DNA of 64,000 bases. Source: Apostichopus japonicus. Taxonomy: Eukaryota > Echinodermata > Holothuroidea > Aspidochirotida > Stichopodidae. The DNA is taken from NCBI RefSeq assembly GCF_037975245.1, contig NC_092576.1, positions 35,008,611 to 35,072,610 of the forward strand. Reading direction: 5' to 3'. Below, in pieces: positions 48,827-61,300 of the stretch; within the stretch, counting starts at the first letter, position 1, and every line of letters begins with the position of its first letter. The notes beneath the pieces are model-generated. The model made no database searches. It was given only the letters and a program-made list of their open reading frames with translations, and had not been told where the DNA came from. The translations under genes and the position numbers were made by a program.

Positions 48827-51297
48827 CGCAACTCGTCAACGAAATTCAACATTTCTTTGACAAGGATACATATACTGATGTCTCCCCCTTGATTATTTCA
48901 ACTTTTCTTCCCCTTCTTTTCTCGACTGACATATATCGACACGATGACAGCTACTGCACACTGTTTTCTCCGAAAGTGAAAGATATGATGTCGACAACAA
49001 AAGCACAATGGAAATGTACTTTCGTTCGAAACACAATAAAGGTCGGACAAACAAGAACGAAATGTTATGACGCTGAGGTTGCTTTCTCCACAGTGTTTAT
49101 ACGTTTGAATAACAAGCTACGGATATGGATGAAGCTACCCCCACCCCCACTCCTAGATCCCCGACCCTCCACTCTAGGGAATCATCGCTCCAGCAAGTGA
49201 AAGATATGCTGAAATAAAAGCCGAAGCCGTTAACTCTGTATAGGTTCGACAGTGTGTTATACGCAAGACGTGTTACAGAACTTCACCGTGACCTATTATA
49301 AACCCCAAGGACAGGATTAACCCAAAGCTCGCAGCGATTCGCAATATCTATTCTGGAGCAAACATTGTGTGAATCTATTCCGATATTCATTCAACTGTCT
49401 TGTGGACAACCTACACAACACTATAATCCAATTGATCAGGAAGGATTAGATTCAGAAGGGTAATCAGTTGCCCCTAAGTATTGTTAGAAAGTAAAACTGT
49501 AAAACACAAAACTGTAAAAAACAGAACTGGTTATTGATGTTCTGATTTCAGTTTTCATTTACTGCCTAACTCAAAAGTCTTTTGCCTCACTGATACAAAT
49601 CTATTCGATGATTTCACAGTGTTTAAGAATATGTTTGAGATTGAATTGAATTGAATTGAATTTGAATTATGTCCACAATCGGAAATTCGGCTTTCCACAG
49701 GTCGTAAACGAAAAAGACTAAAAGGAAATAAGAAAAGCAATAGTAAAAGTATCAATAGACTGCGATATACATACAGTAATACAAACATATATACAGCAAG
49801 TCCTAAAATAAGAAACTTATCTTCTCACTTTTGAATTAAATATATGGATAGAATTAGGCACACATGATAATCTATAGCGTGGTGGGCGTAAACGCAATCC
49901 AGAGCGGTTGTAAATCTAGTGTTCAAACAAAGGGTGTGTTGGGTCCTGCCTGATTTTTTATTGATTTTTTATTTATTGAAGACCCTCACATGATACAAGC
50001 AGATACAAGCACGATTCCTGATGTCCTCGGAAATACTTTTAAATAACTATGGTATTATATAACTAAAACTTGAGATGCAATACCGATTACTATTACGATA
50101 GCTATATAGGCGTAAACTAAACTGTTTACAGTGATCCAATGTTAGTAAATTAGTAATTTACCTGTGTGGATAACCACAATGCAAGCATACAGCTGGCTAA
50201 TCATTATTAGCTGAATGAGCTTCAGACAGCTACTTTCAGAAACCAAAAGTAACTTTCATATTTGGAAGACAAAAAATCATTGCCACATGGTCTTGTCCTA
50301 CGAATTATGCTATTTAGATCGAAACAGATTCAGATAGAGTGTTAAATATTTAGTCGTCATTTGCGACATGCGGACGAGTTATGTGAGTCACCAGTGATGG
50401 AAAGGTGTAAGAAAAGACCTTTCGCGGACAAAGGGAACCAGTACTGTAGATGTTTTTTTGGGGGAAGCCTCGGACGTCGTTAACTTTCTGGTAGATAACT
50501 CTCTCCAGACCTACAGTTATAATTGAAAAGTTAAAATCAAAGACTAATGCTAATCACTGGAACTTTGCATGAGCCTTTCTACCAATGACTTAAGAGAGAT
50601 ATAAGTGAATCTAGTAATCACGAAATAACTTTGAAAACTTTTTTCTTTCTTCTACTGACTCGAGTAAGTGGATTGTTTTATGTAAGTATTAATGTCTGGA
50701 AAGTGTCATTTCCGGTATCTGCAAAGAACATAATAAACATTTAACTTGTTTGTATTATTTTACCGTGAGATTGTCATAGTTGTCCAAGGAAAATAATGTG
50801 AAAAGGCAGCCCCTCACCCTCCCCCCGGTTCACACAAACACCTGTTTTTGTGTTATACTTCCATATTGGTATGTGCATGCATGCATTTCTCAATTAAATG
50901 TTAATGTTGAAAAGTATGTAGCAGTTTATGCAGGACAAAATATCCCACCTTATGAAGTAATAGTACACAAAGTTCGATGCATGTATACATTCAGTCACAG
51001 TCATCAAATGAGTGATATGTTACCACGAGTAATGTCTTCAGTGTGTCGTTTTTCCTACAAACCTTTGTCCGAACATGGTAAGTGCATGTCATTTGGCCTT
51101 AAAATCACAGTAAAAGACATTGAAGACTCGCCCCAAACCGCGCGTCCATCTGAAAAAGTTATCTTACTGTTGCTTGCAAGTGACGTTTTGTTCGTGTCGC
51201 TACAAAATGCAGCCAGTAATGAAACGTGATAACGTGTAATCTTTAGCTGGATCTGAGATGTTCATCGATGTCTCGTTTGTACATTGTGCTGTGGGTA

Positions 51298-51904
51298 TAT
51301 TGACCGCAGCTGTATGTACTGACTTAATTTTACACTAGTGTCTAATTACCGACGGTAGCAAGCTATGTGCTTATTTTGTGGGATCGATGGTGGTGTCTAC
51401 CACTTCTGTTACACCTCATTCGAAACTAGGTCAGATTACCGGCATTAGACGTTTCTTTTTGCGCGATTCTTCACACCCTTTAAGTAAATTTGAATAGCCT
51501 ATAGATAGAGTTACCGTCCAGAACATATTGGCTAGACTGAGAAGGCTTTGGCCTATCTCAAAACTCAGATTACTGGCTATGGCCATACTGCTTATGCCAT
51601 AAGTTGCCAAATGTAAATCGTTGGGAAAATGTTGCAAATGGGGGCTGTGTTGCATATTTATACATAATTGTAGATATATTAAAAGACTAAAATATGATAA
51701 AGCTGAAGTAATGACTTAGGCTTACTTAAAGGGTGTGAAGCCTCGCGCAAAAAGAAACGTCTAATGCCGGTAATTTGACCTAGTTTCGAATAAGGTGAAG
51801 CAAAAGTGTTAAACATCACCATCGATCCCAGAAAATACACACAATTTGCTACCGTCGGTAATTAGACACTAGTGTACAGTCAGTACATACAGCTGCGGTC
51901 AATA
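51298..51904. mobile_element. MITE-like inverted-repeat element (unit 2 tail)
   Basis: Same insertion with about 1-2% differences and a ~9-bp insertion in the spacer. Confidence 0.7.
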
Positions 51905-53900
51905 CTAGGCGCGTATCCAGGGGGCGTTAGGGGCGCCCCCCCCCCCGGGTAAGAAAAAGAGGAGAGAAAAAAAAGAAAAAGAAAAAAGGGAAAAAGAGGG
52001 GGTAAAGGAAGGAGAGGAAGGAAGGGAAAAGAAAAAGAAGAAAGAGAAAAATGAGAAAAGGAGGGAACAGAAGAAAAACGCCAAGACACCGGGAAGAGAA
52101 AGAGGAACAGTGACATAATAACAGCGCTGATCCCTATAACATATACACAGGGTAGCCAGTGACGGATCGAGGATTATGGAAGGGGCGTGCGCCTCAGCCT
52201 ACCCCTTACACCAACAACTCCATTTTTGACGTTTCCATTGTCATAATCCTTGGTAGGATTTCGGCAAAGTATATTCTTGTCTTCTCGAAAGCTGTGAAGG
52301 ATGTAAACATTGACTGTCTTTATCGCAAACAGGTCATGGAACATAATTATCCTAGTCTCGTTGCATAATTCATTGCATGCTTGTAACAATAGGTCTATAA
52401 CAAAGAGATGTGTATTTCAAAAGTTACACATATAAATATAGGAAGCAGGCACTGTTTTATGTCAGTAAGCTTAAGCATATAAGAAGTTAAATGCTGTACG
52501 TTTGGCTAAGCCCCGACTATCTTCCCTTAAAGAAAATGATTTAGTGTGTAAACGTAAGTTGGCCGAACGTTTCGATCCTTGCAGGATCTTACTAAGAGGC
52601 TAAATGACAAGTAACAGTAACAAAAGGGACAAAAACACGCACAGAATACAGACATGTTAATGGGCATGGTGAATACACAGAGATTGATGTAAGGGGATTA
52701 GTAGACAAGGGATGGAGAGAAGAAAAAAAGAAACCAACAGGGGAAGAGGGGAGGTAGGAGATAAACAGTGGAGGGACAACAAGAGGATTAAGAAAAGGGG
52801 GTAGGGAATCAACTGGAGAAGGACAAAGACAGAAAGGTGTGGAGAAAAAAAGGGTAGAAGAGAGCTATGAGAAATGATTTACTCAAATTTCAAGTCGGTA
52901 GCATTAGGAAATCATAGGAATCCAGCTTTTGCTATGATATCGTGTATACCATTTGTTTTCTGAAGTTTCTGAAGTCCTAATCTCACCTGCCGATTATTCA
53001 TTTTTTCATTACTGGCAATGACATGCAAGTTCAAAGACTTTAGCAAGTCTATTATTATATCATCAAGCCACATATTTATTCAATCGTTTCACATGTTTCT
53101 TGGGGGGGGGGGGGCTTGGTTATACTTTCAAACGTCATTTTCTCTTAAATGACCTATTTTTCTTTATGTCAGTATTAGGTTTTCTGACTTTCATAAAGTA
53201 ACTACCGATTGAGCAGTTAATAAGCTCTGGTCTCTTTTCAAAAAATCTCCCCTCTGAAAGGTTTGTCCATTTTGTATGTGGGACACGGAATTTTATTCCT
53301 GTGGCTTTTATTAGGAATGTTTAAACGGTATCAACATTTCTAATTTTGACTCAATTAAGCCATTTAATGTCCTTCGGAGGAAGTATGTGTAGAAGACAAT
53401 ATTATACATGCATTTATAAGAAGGTTAACACAAAGATGAGTAGAATCATTGAAAATAAATTGTTTCTTGACTGGTTAAATTTATTGGGTATCAAGTGTAC
53501 TATATTGATCTACTTAATAATGAATAGTTAAGCAAGACGACTTTGCATTAATTATAATTACATTATGAGAGTGTAAAAGAAGTAACGATTAAATTAGCAA
53601 AGCTTACACCTATCAATTAGATTAACTCACAGCAAGTACAGTAAAAAGCATGATCAAAAAGACAGATTTGAATCGTAAGCAAACGCTCTGCAGGTCAATA
53701 AAAGTGAAATTCGACAATGTTTGAATATTGTTTATACAAATATTTCTATGTTAACAGCATTATCCCAATGATACAACGAATAATAAACGTGGATACAATT
53801 TAGTTAATGTTTAAGTATTCGAAATGAGATTTGATGTTGCCTAAGCAGAAGACTAACCATTTCGGTAAAAATAGGGGATTCTTCCTTAATATAAAAATAT

Positions 53901-54325
53901 GGTGCGGTGATGTATTAAATGAAACACACGCTCTCATGTTTCAGATCCAACAGTGACCAGTGATGTAATTAGTAAAGCACACGTCCTCATATCTCAGATC
54001 CAACAGGCTCCAGCGATGTATTAAATGAAATATACGCTCCCATGTTGCATACTCAACAGGTACCAGTGTTATACTTAATGAAACACACGCTCTCATGTGT
54101 CAGATCCAACAGGCTCCAGTGATGTATTAAATGAAACACACGCACTCGTGTTTCAGATCCAACAGGGTACATTGATATATTATATGAAACACAAGCTCTC
54201 ATGTTTCAGATCCAACAGGCTCCAGTGATGTATTAAATGAAACACACACTCTCGTGTTTCAGATCCAACAGGGTACATTTATATATTATATGAAACACAA
54301 GCTTTACTGTTGAAGATCCAACAGG
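53901..54325. repeat. 53-bp minisatellite, 8 copies (unit 2 tail)
   Basis: Same array with two additional units; some variants alternate in pairs, suggesting a two-unit (106-bp) expansion step. Confidence 0.85.
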
Positions 54326-55020
54326 GTCCATTGGCGAAGAAATACAGTAAAGGAAAGGGTCTACGTCACATGAGAATTTGATTCTTACCAGGAAATAATT
54401 AAATTTATCCGGATGTCGTCATGTATATTTTATAGCGAAAACGACCATTTAACGGATGTATAACTTCCGTGAAGAGGTTATAAAACATGAAAAAGAGTTC
54501 TCCTTTCGATAAGATTTGGGATAACAGTTTCTGAATTACACGACTTAATAAGCGGTGATCTGTCACCAGGAATGATATAAAAAGATCCGAGTGAAATTGT
54601 CTTCATCGCGTTGGTTAACTGCAGATTTTCATTTTTAGACGTCTTCTTACCATATTTCACATATACCTTTGTAATTTTTTTTCCATCTAGATATATAGTG
54701 TTATATAGAGTGAATTTCATACAGGTACTGGGTAAACATTATATTACAGGAAATGGTTTGGCTCCATAGGCTATATACAGGCTAGTGTTATAATGTAGAG
54801 ACTGGTCTTAACGTGTAAGTTCTATCATGTGTGCTAAATGAAACAACTATAATTATACACAGTCTTACAAAGTAAATTGTATGTACAGATGTTTTCCGTA
54901 AAGCCAGCCCAATAAAGATATATACAGTTATTTTCAAAGTTCTATTTCTAACGTATGTTCTCTACAACTGACTATATAGAAAGTGTTTGAGTACATCATA
55001 TTTTACTAAATAGTTAACTA

Positions 55021-55026
55021 TTTATT
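55021..55026 (-). terminator. Candidate polyadenylation signal of gene 3
   Basis: AATAAA on the minus strand downstream of the gene 3 stop, at the position equivalent to 26920-26925. Confidence 0.35.
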
Positions 55027-55286
55027 TGAAAAATGGGCGTGTGTACGTATAGAATTGTTGCAAAGAGTAACCATTTTCTAACAGTGCACTTGAAGGTACA
55101 TGACATGAAATGCAAAGACAGCCATTCAAAAGGTCTCTACATCTCATGGAGAGTGACCATTTCTCTCCCATGGTGATATGTTGGTTTGAATATTTCTAAA
55201 AACTGTGGTCAATGCTAATATATACATCTTATTTATAATACAGATATGCATGAGCCTTATTAGTAATCAGTTTAGAAACGTCGTTG

Positions 55287-55351
55287 TTAATCACCGTTAG
55301 AACGTTTAAAGCTTCGAGCGAGGAATCGGATGATTAGAAGCAATGCCTCAG
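55287..55351 (-). CDS. Gene 3 terminal coding exon
   Basis: 65 nt, same structure as the gene 2 terminal exon, with Asn to Ser and Ser to Gly replacements near the C-terminus. It is in frame only if the exon 22 homopolymer has seven bases. Confidence 0.75.
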
Positions 55352-58300
55352 CTGTAATTATAAAGAAATATGAATGTTCGATGTCATAACACGATATTTC
55401 TTTACTTTTTTTTTTCAACAGAAGTTGTCTCAGAATGCACTAAAGAATGATCTCCTATCAAGTAACATAATTTGCAAAATGCGAACACTCTTTTCTAAAC
55501 TTTGTATTCTTCAATGTTACTCAACTTAATGAATAATTGTATTTGCAGCATGCATATGTGTGTCGGCGGCACTAGCGCGTGTTGGAACTTTGGTTTGAGA
55601 AAAGTAATACCACGGGGCGACAAGATTTACACCTGACAAAAAGATTAAATCACAACTCGCCTATTATAGGAAAGCAGGAGCAACATTCATCTGTTTTTTT
55701 TTCTTTTAAGATTGGTCGGAGTGTCATAATAAGATAACAATCAAACACACTTGTCTATTGTATCATCAAAATGTTATGACGATATCGAAGGCAACATGCA
55801 TTTCTTAATGCATATGAATTAGCCCCAGACAAAGAAGAAAGAAAACGATACTATCCTCTATTACCAATGGAATATGTGTTCGAATCCTTGATTTTACTTT
55901 AAGGTTACAGGGCAAAGTACTTTCAGACCGAAAACACACTCAGAGCTCGTTTCAATGTGGTTGGGTTATGTTGAAATTTATTTAAACATTACTCACCTGA
56001 GACGATAAATATGATGAAAATATCGAGAACAAAGAGACCAGTATATATTGCTGCACCGTATTCGGAGCTCACTCGTACAGACACTATCATGATATTTATA
56101 AATATCGCAGCCAAAGAAAAAAAACTGCAATTAAATCAAAATTTAATCAATATAATGAATGTTCACTGACTATTTTCTAGATGACAAATGGAGAACTAGG
56201 AACCAAAATGTAATCGATACAAAGAATGCTCACTTACTAGTTGCTAGATGAAATTTGAGGTATTGTTTTTATAAACTTCATAATTAACATATATTCCATT
56301 TAGTTTCCTTCTTCTTTTACTGACAGTGATACTAAAAAAGAACATATTTGAAATACTTTAAAGACAAATGAACGAATGAATAAAGTTAGTTAGCCGACAA
56401 TTAAGACCAAATATTACTTCATATATAAAGCGACTGCGTTATACTTGTTTTTTATCTAAACTTTTGCAACTCTATTTTATGTGCTTATCCTTTTATATAT
56501 ATATAGGTTTTGGTCTGTTTTACAGTCTTCTCGTGTTTTTAGAATTTTGTGTTCGTAGTTTACCCACTGCTTAATTTTCGTTTATGTGTTTTCTAGACTT
56601 TTTATTGCTTTGATTTCTCTGTCTTTTTATTTTTTTATATTTAGGTTTGTAAGGGGCCTAAGGGCCTTTTAGTATTTGGCGCCATATTAAGAACTTATTT
56701 ATTATTATTATTATCCGTGTCCATTACACTGAATCAATTTCAAAAACGAAATGTACCTAGGGTAGGCTTTTGCTGTATGATGTTAGAAATTACAACATCT
56801 GAATGATAATGCAACGAAGATGGTGACATGGCTTTGCTTATCTGGACTTACCTGTAACCTCTGTTCAAATTTGTTTTTCATTGGACTGTATTTAGCATGA
56901 AGAGTCAGAAACAGAACCGACATCCCGATGGTTGAGAGCTGTGTCAATGAGTTATGCCATCCAAGCAGTGTAACCATCACAGTCTGTGTGACCTTCCTGG
57001 TCAACTCAATGACCTCCCAGTACCAAAACTGACTCTTGTAATTCTCACAGAGAAAATTGAACCAAACTGGGGAGTCATATTTTCTCCTTTCGGTCCCGGT
57101 GACCAGTGGAGTGGTTTCGTCAATAGAGCCACCATAACTGCAATCGAAATCGGCATTAGTTGTAGCCTTTTTGCCTTTGGTATGATATTTTCGTAGCAAA
57201 ATCAACAGCGACAATGGAAACCCAACAACGTACACCGCTGTAGCAATGTATGCCGCAACATGATAGGAGTCAAGATCTTTACAATCGATGCCGTAATCTG
57301 CTCGAAGAAGAGTTATGGACTCATTGCCGACGCTGTATATTTTGAACGTAGAGCACGCTGCTGGGTATACCGCGAAAATGGAATTACAAGTTGGTGTGTA
57401 CGTCACAAACAGCACAAGGACAACTAAGTTGAACAGCTTTGAAACTGTCTGTTTGGCCCTTTGTCGAACAGTGAGTGAGAAGAATCCGCACTTTGCTATG
57501 AAATAGACTGTACAACTTAGGTAAAGGTACGTGATGACTAATACAACTGGAAATATTAGAACAATTTTAAACTGAAGCAAAGGATTTATCTCAAATTTTT
57601 CATTGATGCATTGAGGACGAACAAAAACTTGAAAGAAATCAGCAACTACCATCGATAGAAATTCACCGAAAATTAATAGAGGACCTTGCCATTGTACGTT
57701 GTGGAAAGTCTCGAATAAATCACCAATCACTTGATAAAAGCCGAGAACAATCTTTATTCTTGACGATAATTTATCAATCATAGTTCTTTGGTTGCTTATC
57801 TTGTTTTTCTTCCAGACAATGAACGAAAGTAGAGCAACGCACGAGAGAACAACAAAAAGGAACACTACCAGCACCCATAATTTACTGGGACAAGGATGAC
57901 AGGAACTCAGAACCGAATAATATCCCGATCGACATTTGCTACACATCCAACCGGTGTAACCAGCAGCACAGTTGTCGATACCATACATTGGAAGACCGTC
58001 TTTATTGTCGCAACTCCTACTTCGAGGACAACGATAAACAAACGGCATAGAGTATCCATACTGCATCGTTGTGTTATCATAGTCATCGGTCTTAGTTTCT
58101 AGATTCTGCACAAATTTCAAGTACTGATCTGGTTTTGTTTTCGGAAAAGACCAGTTCCAGTAAAAGCCGGGTAGAATTGATATGTAATCTTCAGAACAAT
58201 TTAAGCCGTCGGCGATACAAAGAAAACATTCCCCAAACCGATGCTTACGAGCGTAATTTTCTTTACATACACAAGCTCGATAACCAGCGGATACGTTTTT

Positions 58301-61300
58301 GTCCGTTCCTTCAGGGCAAACTTTGCATTGGACTAGAGAAGAACCGCTGCCTTTTTCTACAAAATTTCCATCATTACAGGTTTTGCATTCAATGCTTCCT
58401 ATTTCGTCTTGGTAAAATCCACCTAATCGTAAAAATGCAGAGATTGATTTAAGTTCTGGGTAGAGTAATTGAACTAGAATGGAAGATCATTAAGTGGATC
58501 CAGCATCTTAATTTTGAAAAATGTCTTTAAGAGCAGGGCATTAGAAGTGAGTATAAGTTAGTCAGCTGTTAATGAAACGAAGTGGTTGTTTAACTTGGTG
58601 TAAAATAACCTGCTCATCTATAAAAAATAAAAAAATAATAAAAAAATGAAAATTTACCTCACACAAAATTAAATAAATGATATATGTCATATCTAAGAGA
58701 CAAGAAGCGAGTAAGTGGGACTAAATGGCTTTATAACTGGTTAGAATGAACTTTAGATTGAAATTCAAATGTTTACGGCACCTTTCGGACAGCCTCTACA
58801 CTTCTTGCGAAATCCTCCACCAAGTGTACCCGTTGGACATGGTCTACATTCATTCCTGCCTTTACCAATATATTGGCATTCGAAGCCTTGCTTCTCAAAG
58901 GATTGCACTAAGAATGTAAAAGCTTTTTTAAGTTTCAAAGAGGGAAAAGTTTCATCGTTGACACATATGCTATAATGAGAGAAGAAAAACGAAGGAAACA
59001 GACAGAGTGGGAGGATGTGAATGTCATCTTTTAATTAATGATGTTTATTTTATGATGCCAATGTTATTTATTTATGATACAATACTATCATATTAAGAAC
59101 TGTGTACACACTTGCCATGAGCATAAAAATGAGAAATGGAATGATAGCTCTAGTTTTCCCTCTTTAATGACAATTTCTTTTACCAAGAACCTATCTGTAA
59201 AGTGAATTTCATTAAGTTGCCAAGAGAAACGTATGCGCTTATACAAAGTGCTTTTCCATGATTATTTATGTAAGAGCAAAATAAATTTGTAGCTTAAGGA
59301 AATAGTGTTACTCTTCTTGCACATCCAATTATTGTAAACCAATGTGCAGCATGAGTTCAATTATATTTGAAGTACATAAGCTTAAAACTTATGCTTAAGA
59401 CTAACGTTACATGTAATGAATTATTGATAACTTCGAAAATGTAGACCAGTACATGCTTAGAAGATACTTAGAAAATCTGTAAAATGCGATAAAAAAATAT
59501 GTCAGGAAGTGCTTTTCTTAGTATTATAATTGCCTTTAACTATGCTAAGATCATTATTTCCTTCGATTTATAAATGATATGTACCAGTGAACATGTTTAG
59601 TAAATATTTTGCAAATAATTTTCTGTATTGACAACGAAAATTCCGCATATATCTATTAACTTCGGAACCGGCTTTTATGTTTTGATGATATTGATATGTT
59701 AGGAGAAAGGGTAAAGATAAAACACTTAAAATTAAACCAAAGACACTAACTATGGCGATCTCCAGCGATTTTGTTCAATCAATCTCAATGAACGCCAACG
59801 GCGCCATTCTCAACTTTCAAAAGGTCGGTGCTAAATTTTAGAAAAGTTCTTGATACCAAGAAATGCTTCCATTGTAAAGCCTATGATCACATCAAAAATT
59901 AGGATTATGATTGCGGGCTGCCTTCAATTCCCTTTTAAGATAATGCATTAAAAAGTAAACCCAAGACACTAAGAAAGCAAATAAAACTTACATATTGCCG
60001 TTTGTAGACAAAGGTAGTCTCCCTAATTGGTTGCAGTTCATATATCTTAACAAGACAAAAAAAAAAGAAGCTCTCTCATATTTCGTAGCACAATATAGCT
60101 CTCTGTTTCATTAACATACAATGAATCGTCTTGAGCATGTTGCAGATTTATCTCAGATGATTGTTTTATACTTCATTACTTGCGTCGGTCGAATGAGGTT
60201 CCTGAGAAAATATGTATTGATTTTAGAATAAAGAACAGAAATTGCATTTCAAAAGAAAAATTTATTAAACAAAGATATGATCAAGCTGATATATGTTTAA
60301 AGCACTCACAAGGTACTTCCATTTCCAACTCCGTTCAGCGCTACTTGTGAAAAATTCAGGATGTTGTTCTTGTACAAGTGGCTATGGAATATAAAAACAC
60401 ACAATGTAACTTTCTTACAGACATTATTGGGTATGATCATATGTTGTATGTGCTCCTTCTCATTAGAATAGTATTGCAGTAAAATATGTCATGTATCTCT
60501 ATGTAATCAATAAAAAAGTATATGAACATCGGAAAATGGACTAGGAAATACTTTGGCTTGAAAGTGATTCGAACCTTTGATTTCAAGTAAGTAACCCTGG
60601 CCTCTACCAACTGGGCTATCCAGTCCTTAGTTGATGGTGATCCCTAATAGTCATTGTTAATTGGGATGCCAGTCAGAAGCCACAGTGAATCCAATACCGA
60701 GTAACTAAGGACCACACATCAGTTTCATCGTATAAAAATTTAATAGGTATACAGGGAAGGGATTTCAAGAGAAATCCCGCTTTTAATTAAGTAAATGAAC
60801 AATGTGATACGGCTGGTAAATTATAAATAATGCGAAAGCGTAAAGTGTATGGCTAGAACGGGAATAAAATCAATTTCATCATGTACAAATTCCCTTCCTA
60901 TAGCAAACAACCCATCATTACAGTACATAATACAATTGTATTACCATTTATGAAATGATTACACTGTCATACCAATATAGTTTCTATTTTGTCATCAATA
61001 ACTATATGTGCAATTGATAAAGCAGACTGCGTACAACCAGTTAATTAAGGTATAAATTCAGGTATCAACGACATGTTAACGCGTTTCACTTCTGTCATAC
61101 TTGAGATAAAACGTTAAATTATATTAAAACGTTTACATGTAATAAAATTGTGAAAATCTTTGTGTTTTAAGCACGTGCATACTTACATATCAATGTTTTC
61201 GAGAGCAAACGAGTTGTTGGAAACATTCGAGATGTTATTCGCAACCAGGTATCTGTATTAGAGAAACAATAACGTTAACAATTCATCACTTTACAAGGAT

